Below are positions 1 through 11,235 of a DNA stretch of 64,000 bases, piece after piece (positions within the stretch are counted from its first letter, which is position 1; each line of letters starts with the position of its first letter). Under the pieces are notes generated by a model. It did no database searches. It was given only the letters and a program-made list of their open reading frames with translations, and had not been told where the DNA came from. Source of the stretch: Nereocystis luetkeana (lineage: Eukaryota; Sar; Phaeophyceae; Laminariales; Laminariaceae); assembly GCA_031213475.1 (NCBI GenBank), contig JARUPZ010000006.1, positions 2,385,501 to 2,449,500 on the forward strand, read 5' to 3'. Both the position numbers and the translations under genes were made by a program.

Positions 1-25
1 TGTCCGCCACGAATGTCCCAAGCAA
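1..25 (-). CDS. Edge fragment of the ectodomain-like exon
   Basis: These bases equal the upstream edge of the minus-strand exon annotated in full at 29030-29433 and 57619-58022. The rest lies to the left of the window. Confidence 0.5.
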
Positions 26-153
26 TAATAGCTACTCCAATGCCACAAAGTAGGCATCATGCTGATCCCCATGAACAGCAGAAGTGTTTGTGATACGCAG
101 TCCCTTCGTTAAGGGCTAGCGGCGAAACTGTGTCCCGAGTAACCCCAGACCAC

Positions 154-489
154 ATGAAAGGACAAGCGCAGGCATGGATTTCCGTGATGAAAGGAAACCA
201 GTTTTCTCTGTATTGTTCTGAACCAGCCGGCTCAACGGTATCTGCTCCATGTCATTTCCATAGTGCATTTCGCGACTAAAATGAAAAAAAGACTGGGTAC
301 GGTCAACCTCAAGTGTATTGCGACGCTAAAAATCGATCCTACACCGAAGCTGAGACAGACGAAGGAGCCGGTTCTCCTGCAGATACTCCATGGTATATAG
401 TCAGCACGTTTCGCATGAAAAATACGAAGATGGACTACAGTACGTCAGGCCGACTGCACGTGGACTATCGCGATAACAAACGTTTCTAA
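154..489 (+). pseudogene. Cysteine-containing exon, copy A, interrupted
   Basis: A 336-base plus-strand frame from an ATG, preceded by a CAG acceptor-like site, ending TAA. The translation has WISVMKGNQFSLYC, a second Cys about 15 residues later and a VYC motif, which suggests a small disulphide-bonded ectodomain. I do not recognise the family. An in-frame TAA at 277-279 splits it. Copy B has the same stop, whereas copy C has a lysine codon there and is open throughout. Either A and B are broken, or the exon ends before the stop in those copies. Confidence 0.5.
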
Positions 490-2224
490 TCTGAAACTTA
501 GATCATATACTAAGTATCGAATTACTAGTAAACGGCATTTACGTACGCAAAACACGTTTCGGATATTGTTTTCCGCACTAAATACCAGCGCGATTCCTGT
601 ACAATTTGTGCAATGCATCTATTACAGATCTATTGCTGCAGTATGGAACTCGGATGTATGAAAAAAAAACACACCTTGGACAACGTGACACTAAACGTTC
701 TATGTTAATGTTACGCGCCAGCAAAAACAAACACGTAACATTTCGTTAATGCGTTAATTACTTTCTGCATTTTCTGACCACATAGGGTTAGTGCGTTGTG
801 ATATTTGCGGGCGATATCCTAGTGTTATGTTCGAGTGTTGCCTTGATCCCGTACTGGCCGCAGTGGGTGTTACGATGTTAGGGTAGGCATCGCATAGCGA
901 GTAACACGATGTTAGCGTGTTAGCGAATTTCCTTGTCGCTATCGTAACGCACGTTGAAGGCATAACGTAGACGGCCAATTAAACGTTAACATTATGCCAT
1001 CGCGATAGCGATATCAGCCCGTAGCGAGTAACGTTATGTTAGTGTGTTAGCGGGATTGTTACTTGCTACCGTAATACCCTGTAGACGGATAACGTAGACG
1101 GCCAAATAAACACGTACCCAACATCACCATGATAGGGTATTAGATAGTGAAATACCTTGTGGCTATCGTAGCAAACGTTAGAGATATGATGTAGATGGTC
1201 AATACAACGTTAACATTGTGTTACCGTATCATTCGCAGGAGCGGTCCGTATCGAGCAACGTTATTTGAGGGTGTTAACGGAAGGCTTGCTCCCAATAACA
1301 TACATCAAACGAATTACGTATACGAGGTATGATCAAATACACATTAGCATCGTATTAATGTTTAGGCCTTGTATGCAATGTATGTAGTGAGGGTGTGTCT
1401 CAACCCCCCCCAGAGAGCATTGGAACGGATCGAATGGAATATTATTTGCCGCATGAATTGGTGTTGATTGGTTGTGGGAAACGAATAGATTCCGTGCAGC
1501 CCGAGAAAAACAGTCTATATATCTAAGAAGAGGAAGAAGAAGTGTTGCACCCACTTTTCTTGTTTGGAAGGACAGAACGAACAAATAACAGATTATTTGA
1601 TGTAGATGGACACTACCGAAGATGGATGCGGACACCAAATTTCTTTGTCATTCATGTGCAAAGGATACCGTTCGTCCCGATTCGGCTGGCGAGGCCCAGG
1701 ATTCTGCATGGACCCAAACTCGTTTTTTTAGGTAAGAGCGGAACGAATGACCACGAAGAGCCTCGTTCCGTTCCGCTCGTTCCATGCTCTTTAGTGTGAG
1801 TTAAGGCACATCCTAAGACAAGTAAGCAGATAACGTACACCCCCAATCAATCTAACATCAGCAATATGTTACCGCCGTATTAGCTCGTATGTGCGAGTAT
1901 GCAGACTACGTTATAGATAGATAACGTAGGTTACGGTACAGATGGATAACGTGCTGTGATGTAGATGGATAACGGGAGGTAAGGTGTGATAAACCACGGG
2001 ACAGTTGACGCCAGCCATCTTATAAACAAAATGGATGAAATAACGCGAACGACGGGAGCCATCCTCCAATAAAATCGCTGTATTAACGGGAATCACGTCG
2101 CACACAAACAAGGTGAAGAAAGACACAGCTCGCTGCTCGCACACCCACAGTCACGCGACGATTGACCTTCGATCTCGACATGTAATCCACCCATGGTCAA
2201 CGAGCTTCGTACCGGGCAAGGCTA
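490..2224. other. TAACG/GTTA-rich non-coding stretch
   Basis: No frame is convincingly conserved here. The sequence is dense in degenerate variants of GTAACGTTA and TGTTAGCG, for example around 800-1290, often spaced tens of bases apart. The same stretch recurs at 29886-31611 and 58515-60225. A (TA)n tract near 1513 differs in length among copies (long in B, short in A and C). Copy A alone has about 40 extra bases near 1710-1748, while B and C share about 17 bases near the position of A 1580 that A lacks. Confidence 0.7.
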
Positions 2225-2374
2225 ATGAGTGCGAACTATGGCCCCGGAGGTATCATTGGTATCCGTGGTCTAGGGGGCGAGAGGTTGGCCGCGGCGCCCC
2301 ACGCTCTTCGTCAAAACTTTCAAAAAGTTCTGTTTTATGCCAACGGAGAGGAATCGAGAGTTTTTGTCGTCTGA
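2225..2374 (+). CDS. 49-residue conserved small protein or exon, copy A
   Basis: An ATG-to-TGA frame of 50 codons, present and open in all three copies with the same start and stop. The protein begins MSANYGPGGIIGIRG and ends EESRVFVV, so it has a Gly-rich start and an amphipathic end. Several differences among copies are synonymous (AAC/AAT, TAT/TAC), which supports coding. It sits immediately upstream of the 233-bp duplication. Family unknown. It could also be an exon of a larger gene whose next exon lies in that duplication. Confidence 0.45.
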   Translation: MSANYGPGGIIGIRGLGGERLAAAPHALRQNFQKVLFYANGEESRVFVV

Positions 2375-2810
2375 ATTCCACACACCAGCTGACAAATCTG
2401 TTTTAAGCAGACGCCTGGCCCACCCACGCCACATATCACCGCCCGAAGTGTGAGAACTGTGACACTAGTAGTGAGAGTCGGAGCCTTTAATGAGCGCGCT
2501 TCATTCAGAGTTCGTGGCGTAATCGTTGGGTGTGTCGATCAATGGCAAACCTGTAAAATGATCGATATCTTGGCATCGGAGAGGGGTCGACATTTTTTTG
2601 TCGTCTGTCTTATACAGACCAGCGCCAAATGTTATTTTATCAGACGCCTGGTCAGCCCACGCCACATATCGCCGACCGAAGTGTGAGCACTGTGACACTA
2701 GGGTGGATTGGAGACCTTAACGAGCGCATTACGTTCAGATTTCAGGACGGTGTCGTTGGTTTTTGTCGATCGATGTCTGTCAAGGACTCCCAACAAAGTT
2801 GGTTTATATA
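2344..2810. repeat. 233-bp imperfect tandem duplication, copy A
   Basis: Two diverged copies with landmarks 233 bp apart. CAGACGCCTGG lies at 2408 and 2641, and TGTGACACTAG at 2458 and 2691. Both halves translate in one frame to related peptides, RTVTLVVRVGAFNERASFRV and STVTLGWIGDLNERITFRFQ. This suggests a duplicated exon preceded each time by a possible CAG acceptor. Confidence 0.7.
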
Positions 2811-3016
2811 ATATGTCAATGGGAATGACTCTAGTGCCTCCCAGAACAACAGGGGTTTTATATACATTACACGGCGCGCAATTCAAGCCTGCGTGAGCTG
2901 TCCTGTGACGTTAAAAAATTGCCATGGATAACGTACTGGTGCGGTTCCCATAAAATCATGAGGCGTTTTTTTGCGGGGATCCCTCATCAACATCCCCTGT
3001 TTAGGGGGTCGAAAAT

Positions 3017-3220
3017 ATGGAGGCGTTTTTCGAGAATGCCATGCTATCTTCCGCTCCGGGAATATTTTTTAAGGTATCCCCTACTGGAATGTCGGCTAAA
3101 TTGGATAACACGGCTACGTTACGTTACTGCCACACGCCGCTTTTTGAAGGGATCACGTATGGGCCGGCTAAAACTGCAACGTATCCAACGTACGTTAAGA
3201 GTTACGTTATCCGAGCCTAA
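3017..3220 (+). CDS. 67-residue frame, copy A
   Basis: An ATG-to-TAA frame starting MEAFFENAMLSSAPG, open at identical length in copies A, B and C. Differences include both silent and replacement changes. It lies inside the TAACG-rich segment, and a second overlapping frame is also open, so coding is uncertain. No family recognised. Confidence 0.3.
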   Translation: MEAFFENAMLSSAPGIFFKVSPTGMSAKLDNTATLRYCHTPLFEGITYGPAKTATYPTYVKSYVIRA

Positions 3221-3299
3221 GGCAATTGGATGGGGGGTCCAAATGAGGTGGTGTTAGTAGTGCTGGCGAGTATGGTAACCTTTTTTTAGGGTGTTATGT

Positions 3300-4480
3300 G
3301 TAACACTCCTCCTAAGGGTAACAAGATGGTGGTGTGTTATGTCTTACGCAGCGTAGACAGTAACATTATGTTATCGTGTTTGTAAAGACGCGAATATCGA
3401 TCTGGGCAAGTTTAGCGTGTGCACGCTCGTGAGTTTCCAGGTGACACTGTGTTGCCGCGTTACCGTGATCGCTCCTCCAGTGCTAAGACTATGTAACTGC
3501 GTTTGAACGTACCCGTGTTAGGCGTAGATAAGTTTTACCCGAGGCGTGAAGAAACCGCAACAGGCATTGGTACGAGTAACGCCTACAGGTGTAACATACG
3601 AATCCTTTTTGTTTTGTTTGCCGTATACGGGCAACACTCCACACATACATCGGACGGGCCATGCTCTTTCTATTTTTTTTACCTACTACTGTAGCTCGTA
3701 CAGACCAGTGTGTTATGTCATGTGTAGGCGTGTAAGTCATGTATATTCTCCATACTATCCCGCGGAAAAGTGTACAGATCAAACAGATCCACAAGGATAG
3801 ACCTGCGCGGATTGTATCAGATCAGAGTACAACATGCTAACAAACCCCGGCAGACGGAGCACTTTTAATAACATACCCACCCTCTTAGATTGCTACCACC
3901 GCGGGAACCGATCCAGATCATTCAGATCGTTCAGACGAGCCCGGTATAATCCTGCACATGCCTCGTTTGATTCAGATCCGATACATGAGATATGTGTGTT
4001 GCGAACAGATACTATTATATTGTCCGTCGAATACTTAAGACGGTCCACACATTATTGGAGAGATCCCGATCCATACATAAACAAATTAGTTCCTACAGTT
4101 TTCGTGTCTTACTCATACGAGCTATCTTCACTGTGTGCACATAATGTGTACGTAAACCAGTAATCTGTCTACCCCGAAACGTTCAGATCATGAAGAGAGG
4201 ATCGATAATCTGTCCGATACAGCATGTATGTGAACGTTCCACACCTCGGACACGTCAGATCCCCTCTAGATTATTAAATGTATAAAAATAGGTACGATTG
4301 ATAAGCACGATCCGCGGGATCTACATCATTGTTGCTTTGTTGGGATCAATATTTTACTGATGGGATTTGTATGATCAATATCTTACACTACCAGGGTACA
4401 CATTACACACGTTTTTCCTAGCAGGATCCGCATACGTTGGATGTCGTTCACTTTGTGGGATCTGTATGACCTGCATCATC
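3300..4480. repeat. Degenerate CAGATC then GATCTG array, copy A
   Basis: From about 3770 to 4260 the plus strand carries repeated CAGATC words at roughly 9-10 base spacing, for example ATCCAGATCATTCAGATC near 3911. From about 4300 to 4480 the words appear in the opposite orientation, as GGGATCTGTATGACCTGCAT near 4458. A frame at 3834-4163 spans the array, but its 3' end shifts between copies, so I do not call it. The same array is at 32680-33860 in B and starts again in C. Confidence 0.65.
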
Positions 4481-4710
4481 TGTTAATTGCTCGCGGGTGA
4501 TTGTACACCAGTCAGTGCCTGTTAAACATGCCTACTACAGCAACTCACCCGCATTGTATACACATCGGAACCGTTCGGTACAGGCTGGGAGCTACGTTAG
4601 GGACATGGCAGCTCACCGAGCAAGGTGGTTGCAGCCACCCATTTTTCTCCCCTTCACAAGTAGACTACATACCATGTCACCTCGAGCGTCAAGCATCGCG
4701 GGTATCGAGG

Positions 4711-4801
4711 GCAGCAGCAGCAGTAGCAGCAGCAGCTCTTCTTGTGGCTCTGCGGTTGCAGATGACCTCGGGTGGGGCCAAACCAGCATATATATATATC
4801 A

Positions 4802-4838
<37 letters not shown>
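4711..4838. repeat. CAG and AT microsatellites, copy A
   Basis: An imperfect CAG run (4711-4736) is followed by long TA/AT runs (4787-4838). Both are shorter in copy B. Confidence 0.9.
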
Positions 4839-4839
<1 letters not shown>

Positions 4840-4987
4840 TGTAGAGCAGTCTAGGCTGGTCTACTGTGGTCGCGTAGGATATGCCGACAATGCTGTTGGC
4901 AGAGTCTAGGTGGGTGTTGTACTTTCGCTTTACCTTTAAGATTGCCACTCAAGTAGTGGCACCACTCTCGCGAAGTGGGATTTATAC

Positions 4988-5302
4988 GTGTTGGGTGGAA
5001 ACGACAATAATGACCTCTACAAAGTGCTGATTTATGTTGGGCTTTGGTTCTGTTGGAGTTTCCAAGAAGGATATTCTCCTGAGTTTTATCTTTTAGCAAC
5101 ACGTTGCCGCCATTCATCGTACAACCTACCGGTACGAGGCAAGAGCATATTACGTACTCGACATATCTACGGACGGGGTGAGTGCATTACGGAGGGCTTT
5201 GAAACGCACAACTCTAATTTTCAGTGTGTAAGCTGTAAGATCGTACTGGTACTTGTGTTTGCACACACGATTGCTCGGGTCAAACCTGCACGATCTATAT
5301 AG
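4988..5302 (+). CDS. Conserved ~104-residue frame with hydrophobic ends, copy A
   Basis: A plus-strand frame whose two indels relative to copy B are each exactly three bases (AAT lost; IVLVLVFA versus ILVIVFA), so the frame is kept. Two hydrophobic stretches, LYKVLIYVGLWFCW and KIVLVLVFA, could be membrane segments. There is no ATG at the 5' end, so this may be an exon with an acceptor upstream. The antisense frame is broken in B. It lies between the two GATCTG arrays. Function unknown. Confidence 0.4.
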   Translation: MLGGNDNNDLYKVLIYVGLWFCWSFQEGYSPEFYLLATRCRHSSYNLPVRGKSILRTRHIYGRGECITEGFETHNSNFQCVSCKIVLVLVFAHTIARVKPARSI

Positions 5303-6300
5303 CTCTTGCACTCACAAGGTGAGATCTGCGTGATCTAGTTCATCATCATACGTTTTTGTTTTGTTTTCTAGTGTGCGTGATCCGTATGGTGATCCGTATG
5401 GTTCCCAGGAGCTGAATCAGGTTTGATCCAAGGGAACTATACGATATACACTTGATCTTACGCACACGTTAACCTGGGTGGGTTGTGGCTGACCTGCATG
5501 ATCTACCCATATTTGCCGAGTGTGATTCGTATGATCTGTGTGATCTAGACAATGCCTACCTGGTGAGTACTGTACGGTCTAAATCTTATATACACTTTTT
5601 GTCTTTGGTGGGATCTGTGTTACCTGCATGATCCGCATTTTTTTTCGCCATGTATGTGGGGCTTGTATGATCTGCGTAATCTAGACAGCATTCACCTGAG
5701 GATATCTGTACAATCTAGATGTTATACCCAACATTTCCAAATCGGCCAAGGTCTAGATCACTCAAATATATTTCGGTTAATATCGGTATGTTATGCGTAA
5801 GATCTGGTGTCCACAGATATCTTCGGGTAAGTACGCAACAGATCGGCAGTTCACACAGATGATTCCATCCGGCAAAATATGCGAATATCACGCAGATCAT
5901 GCAGATCCCAATGGGGCAAACGTGTGGGTCAGATCTAGATCAAACAATTCCTATCAGGTACACATTGCCTACTGCAGATGATCGCGTAGATCATCCAGAT
6001 GGCACCGATGCAAACGCCTGAATACCTTGATAATCATACACATCATACTCACACTAAAATGGACCGGTATGTAAGAGCTGGGTCATTCAGATCCCACTAC
6101 TGCACAGTGGGTCTCCCATGTGCGGAAAATCTGATCATACAGATATCTGATTGCGGGTAAGAGTTGCCACTACTCTAGATTGTACATATCCCACACAGCG
6201 ACCATGATCTAGACCCCGCAGGTCACATTTGAACAGGGGTGTATCTACCCATCCATCCAGAAGGGCCTACCTCATGCAGCGCAGGTCTGATCTGTGTGAC
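5303..6300. repeat. GATCTG array with strand switch, copy A
   Basis: From 5303 to about 5700 the plus strand carries tandem-like words such as ATGATCTGTGTGATCTAGAC (5531). From about 5780 to 6200 the complement CAGATC predominates, as in CACGCAGATCATGCAGATCC (5890). The orientation therefore flips around 5720-5780. No convincing frame. Copy B equivalent is 34656-35620, with deletions. Confidence 0.65.
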
Positions 6301-7665
6301 TTACTTGTGGAATATTTAAATCTCAAGCCAACCTGAAGTTGAAATACAGCAGTCAGCTAAGCTCACTCACGTGTCGTTCGCCTGGTCGCCTGATGTACCA
6401 GACGTTGATGTGGTGAGTACCGTCCCGAGGAGGAAGAGCAGTACCGAGGCAGACGCCGACTTTGGTGCTTTCATAAACCTCATGACACCTTCGTTCCAGA
6501 AAAACACACAACAAAAAATGGCATGTTAGATACCAGATTCTGGATATATTTATGGGAAGACTATTAATAATATGATGCAGATGATCCGAACAGCGGGACG
6601 GTATAAACATACGCATGGCCGAGAGTACGAGAGCGTGAGTCGGCAAAATTCAATGCAAATCGAGCTGGGCAGTGGAGTGCGAGCGCTGAATTGAGCCCAC
6701 TGCCCAATCCAAACGAAAGCACGCAGACAAGAAACGATACCTACTACCTATGACCTGTGACTACAGCAGTGCGGCTTGTACAGGACGCCGCTGAGGGTGC
6801 TGAAAGCAAATCGTCCCACGTTTTTCACGAGCTGCGAGCTGACAGCGCTGGAAAGTTAGCGTTGGTTTACAAACAATCGTGCTTAAGAAAAAAAAAAACT
6901 AAACTGCTCGTGTGGCCGGCGAAAGAGAGATAAAACCAATCGTATTAAGTATATTTGACCCTCCTTAGGTATACGGACACCCATATATATTTTGTATTAA
7001 TTGCATGGAGAGAGAAATTGCTACCATCCAGTAGTAGGCGAAACGTGCCTCAATCCTATTTTTTTGTTCCTGTCCACGGCCAAGCGCGGGATAATTTAGG
7101 TGCCAAACTACTACTACTGCTGTATAACTATCCGGCGCGGGGAGAGCGGCAACGTCGGACATTAGACAGGGGTGGGAACGATACTGAGGGTCTGACTGAG
7201 ATGGGCGGCGACATCATGACGAGACGACCAGCACACAGAACAGGCTGACAACAAATTTGGGAAAGACACCCATAAATAATATTGCGGTGTGTGTTGTGTG
7301 ATACTGATACCAGGTACCAGGTGAAATAAATACACGGCAGCTACAGCCGCAGCAATCCGGAACAACTTGCCGCGCTGCTCAAGGTACGCCTCTACAATAC
7401 TCACGTGGGTTCGTCTATACAGCACGTGCTCACGAACACGCTGCGAGACGGCACAACCGCGAACGAACAAGAACGAGCTAGAGGAGTGTACACATCGCTC
7501 TTGGGACGGCGGGACGTTTGGCGGCAAATCTCATTCCGTGTATTATTGCTGATATTCTCACCTGTTTGAAGTCTGTCCGAAGTCGCAGCGTGTCGTCGAG
7601 GAAGACGGGGGGCGTAAAGCGCGGGCTGGTGCCAAGATCTTGAGGCCGGTCGCACAGTCAAAGGG
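6301..7665. other. Stretch with weak minus-strand frames, copy A
   Basis: It contains a GTGAGT donor-like site at 6414 on the plus strand, a poly-A run near 6888 and a 121-residue minus-strand frame (7162-7527), also open in B, with a hydrophobic run LFRIAAAVAAVYLF. Minus-strand donor-like sites GTGAGA (near 7560) and GTGAGT (near 7405) suggest short exons. None has an ATG and I could not assemble a gene. Confidence 0.4.
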
Positions 7666-8161
7666 TCACAGATCCAACGGAGTCAGTCGTTGGGAAATAA
7701 GGGGCAGATGATGGGCTTGAACTTTCTCGTGAACACCGAATCGAACGAAAACGGGTTTTTGTTGTGAGTGCGGTTGTGGTTGTGAGGTTGTGAGGAAGGT
7801 GGGAGGTGCCTCGGGTTTGCTGAACCAGCGCGCCGGGACTGTCACCTTCTCGCTTACAGCCGGGACTGTCACCCTTTCGCTACATAAGAACTTGCCGAGG
7901 CTCTTCCTGCTTTGAGGATCTGCCGAGTACTTGGCGGATTGACGAGGATGCTCCGCCTGTTTTTGAAAGCTTGCATTCAAGATTCGGCGTTTTTTTGTAA
8001 GGGGGACCCGGCTCGGCAATAATAATCAAAGTTACGCCGCACATCCAACCTCGCTCGCTCGCCGGCCCGCCCACCAGAAGCACGAGAAACCGATATTGAT
8101 CAGCCTTTCCAACTGGCACTACGCTCTCGCTCTCAAGAAAGTGAACCCTCTCAGGCTTCAT
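7666..8161 (-). CDS. Two-exon 138-residue protein, copy A
   Basis: Exon 1 (8036-8161) starts at an ATG and encodes 42 residues, MKPERVHFLESESVV through GGPASERGWMCG. It ends in phase 0 at a GTAACT donor, which is GTAAGT in copy B. After a 79-base intron, a CAG acceptor opens exon 2 (7666-7956) in phase 0, giving 96 residues to a TGA. The second exon has a short internal repeat, ERVTVPAVSEKVTVP, and a Pro/Gln-rich end. Family unknown. The frame, splice sites and stop are kept in copy B, which supports the model. The +5 donor change in A might weaken splicing. Confidence 0.5.
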
Positions 8162-8298
8162 CGTCCTCTACGCCAAGAACCTGCCTGTGTTGTCTTCGTC
8201 CACGTTCGGGCAAGAGGGGCCTGCTGTAAACACTTTGCGGTGAGATTAAAGTATCATCCAGTATTTATTTACTGCTGTACGATATAAGCATAATATAG

Positions 8299-8337
8299 AC
8301 CAGGTACCTGGTACCAGGTACCCGGTACAAGGTACTC
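8299..8337. repeat. GGTACC palindrome cluster, copy A
   Basis: Overlapping ACCAGGTACC and GGTACCTGG words form an almost continuous self-complementary run. A shorter version lies near 7307. Both are kept in copy B (37610-37648 and near 36619). Confidence 0.8.
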
Positions 8338-9597
8338 AGTTAATACCACTCCGTCTGGACATGTAAGGACAGTTTCGACAGGCATATTTACACTCAACGT
8401 CCTTACAATAATAGCGCCGTGTCACGATTATCAGCGAGTGCCTCGAGCTCTCGAGCTGTAGGCGTAAAACACTTTCTTTACCTGAAGTAGTAGTATTCTT
8501 CTGAAGCCACGCGACCGACGATGTGCAGCAACGAGCGGAAACTGTCCTCGCGTGTGTGTCCGTGGTGTGTCGCGTGGTTGTGTCATCTTCCTGAGTCTCG
8601 TGTTGCCTCTCGACTCCAGATTGTCGTTGCTTCCACAAATGCTTGATGTGAAGTGCTGTGCCGCTCTTATCGCGATGATTCTGTAGTTTCACTGATAAAC
8701 ACCCACAACAGCAGCACAGTACAGCAGTACCTCGCTTGCTCGGCCGCGCCGCCGATGAAGATATTGCCAGGCACCAGAAAGATCGGATCACCGTACAGTC
8801 CATCCATGTCGGTTTCAAGTATCTGCATCATCTGTGTCATCTGTACCATCTAGACAGGTTTCCACGGGGCTCATCTACAGCCTAAAACATATGTTTACAC
8901 GTCGCAGTAGTGACCTTCAGGGTGTACTCTAAACATTGATATTGAATAGTCAGGTTATCATGCGTGCGGGCCCGGCTTTGTAAGCATATCGTACAGTAGC
9001 AGTACGCTGATCTGGTACGATCTGTGTGATGGATACATGTTTCCACGTGATGATGTGCGAGACATACCCAGTATCTGCGGAATACATGCCATCGGAATAC
9101 ATGTCATACGTACCAACGAAGTGATTTGTTTTATCTAATGGTCGATGAGAAAATGAGCGGAATAATAAAAATCGATTCGGCACGTTTTGCGAGTAGCTTA
9201 GTGTCCTTCCTTGCAACTTTCATACACCCATCCGCGAGACCGCCTAGTACAGACGTTTTTCGCTGTATCCCCACTCCCCACATCCCGATATTTTGCAGAT
9301 ATATATGCCAGAGCAGATATGTTCATGAGCTGTAAGGCCAACCCAATGTTGCCGGGTTCACCGTAGGGCGGTATGATTCAAATGTATGTACAAGTATTAC
9401 TAAAGTAGCTACCTGGTAGTAGTTCGTCGGTTGGATCTTTGCTATACCTTACAGTCCTTATTGTTCTGTCAACATAGACCCAGCGCAATATTTTATTATG
9501 TCAGCGATGTGAAAGTAATGTGCTGTAGATGATACACCCCATTTAGTAGATCGTGATCTGGCCTGCATGTATGCGTAGTTTGATTTTCTCTCTTCTT
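8338..9597. other. No firm gene, copy A
   Basis: Minus-strand frame 8336-8818 (160 codons) is broken in copy B and plus-strand frames are broken in A, so I call none. A short run of ATCTG words (8818-8854) resembles the upstream arrays. Confidence 0.5.
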
Positions 9598-9933
9598 TCA
9601 AACTTTATGGGAAGAGGAGCGCCTGGAAAGGAGCATTATGAGGATGCGACGTGTTATCTTCTCGGCGGCTACCGGTGTTTTTCTCTTCGGTGTGGGGCCT
9701 ACCACACCGACTCCTGCCGCTTCGTGGGAAAAAGGAAACCACACGTGAGTAAGCTGCCCGAGTTCGTCAATTTCACGTTTCTTTGAAAAACGAAAGACTT
9801 GTTCAAGTGTGCACGTAGTACCTGGGACGACAAACACTGTGAATCGCATGGCATGTTGTGCACTGACTAAGTCTGCAATAATGCCAATAGCTGATAACGT
9901 GCTAGAAACGTAGATTTCATACATTGTACACAT
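9598..9933 (-). CDS. Conserved 111-residue protein, copy A
   Basis: An ATG-to-stop frame kept at exactly 111 codons in copy B. It contains STLSAIGIIADLVSAQ, then FRFSKKREIDELGQ and a basic Ser/Arg-rich end. Most differences between copies are amino-acid replacements, so the protein may be evolving freely or under diversifying pressure. The opposite strand carries a GTGAGT donor at 9745 preceded by open frames, one resembling a signal peptide (MRMRRVIFSAATGVFLFGVG). Which strand is coding is therefore unresolved. Confidence 0.4.
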   Translation of the reverse strand: MCTMYEIYVSSTLSAIGIIADLVSAQHAMRFTVFVVPGTTCTLEQVFRFSKKREIDELGQLTHVWFPFSHEAAGVGVVGPTPKRKTPVAAEKITRRILIMLLSRRSSSHKV

Positions 9934-10194
9934 AGCCGATCCCCACCTTGTGATCTACTGTATAGGTCCTTAGAGGGGGGTAAACGCCTGATCTCTACGC
10001 ACTGTATGACCTTCCGAATTGGTGGGTGGGAGCCGCACAGTCTACAGGATCTAGGTGTCTTTTCTCTGGGCTGGATATATACTAAAATATCAAGATCTCA
10101 CACAACATGACATAATGTCAGGTGACGATCAATTAGTGTTGACAAATGATCTGCAGTAGTAAAGTACATTGTGACCTATCCGGCGCAAGGAAAC

Positions 10195-10380
10195 CCAATG
10201 TAACAATATCGTCAGGCGGCATCACCCCGTTACCGTCACTCTGCTACAGTCACCACCACCCTGCCACCGTTACCATCATTATGTCACCGTGACCCAGTCA
10301 ACATCACTCCGCTACATTCCCTTCATCATCGTCACCAGTTCGGCACCACGTAACCCTGTTGCCGCCATGCTGTCACGGCA
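10195..10380. repeat. Degenerate ~9-base repeat, copy A
   Basis: Loose reiterations of CCGTTACCATCA and TGTCACCGTCAC with about 9-base periodicity. A 72-codon plus-strand frame (10289-10507), open in both copies, runs through it but is probably a by-product of the repeat. Confidence 0.55.
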
Positions 10381-10917
10381 TCAGCGTCATCGTGCCGCAC
10401 AGTATCGATTGACCGTAGCGAACCACGGAACGGAACTAACTGGCCGAATCTGGATCCGAGTACAAACCAGTAGCTCTGTGTTTTCACGAAAGATACGCCC
10501 CGCCTGAACCACCTTGCGCAGCTATTAACGACGGAATGCTAACTCTCGCACGGATGATACTGACAGGCTTGAAAATCATGACATCGAGGAATAGGCTTCG
10601 CCCTTTATCTACTGTAGTTCTTGCAATATCGGCATGCCTGGTCTAATGGAGGACTGGGGTTTCGCACTGTCCCTGCAGTACTCTGGCCCCGATCATTCCA
10701 CACGCAGCCGAAATGTTCAGCTTAGAACTCGCTACTGTGCAGCGGTAATACCCACGCGGATAGATCAGACTGCCCCTTCTTGATCAACAGTATATATCTT
10801 TCGAGGAAGACAGCTCCCTGCTCTATGCCATCATTGCACGATATAGCGCGCGAGCACCGGGGTATGTCTGCACAAGCTGGCGCCTACACACGGGAGGAGT
10901 TGTACGGTCTGCACGAT

Positions 10918-11235
10918 CTAGATTTTGATTGGGAGAGGGGGGGGGGGTGTACGATTAAGATCAACATCCCGCACACCATTTATCCAATTTGAGAGCCCTA
11001 CGATACAACCCTCACGTACATGTTTGTCGGGGCGATAGGCGTGTGATACCACTCCTGCGTACATACCGGTACCTGCCTGGCGGTTTGGTCTAATACGACA
11101 GCATCTGGACATTAAGTTGTGCATGGGTAATCTGCTGTAGACACATCGGAAGTAGATATCCGCTTTACGGACTCTTTCTATTGTACTAACCTGCTTGTCC
11201 ATGATAGCACTCACGACGCGTGGAAACCAGCCCAA
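10918..11235 (-). CDS. 105-residue frame, copy A
   Basis: A minus-strand ATG frame starting MGWF, the same length in B. A phase-0 CAG|GTTAGT donor-like site after residues AIMDKQ suggests only the first ~15 residues may be exonic. The frame's end overlaps a poly-G tract near 10935. Family unknown. Confidence 0.28.
   Translation of the reverse strand: MGWFPRVVSAIMDKQVSTIERVRKADIYFRCVYSRLPMHNLMSRCCRIRPNRQAGTGMYAGVVSHAYRPDKHVREGCIVGLSNWINGVRDVDLNRTPPPPLPIKI

Noticed and set aside
3834-4163. 109-codon plus-strand frame in the GATC array
   Set aside because: A two-base indel changes its end between copies and the sequence is repeat-driven.
8336-8818. 160-codon minus-strand frame
   Set aside because: Broken by a stop in copy B, with low-complexity Thr/His content; probably chance.
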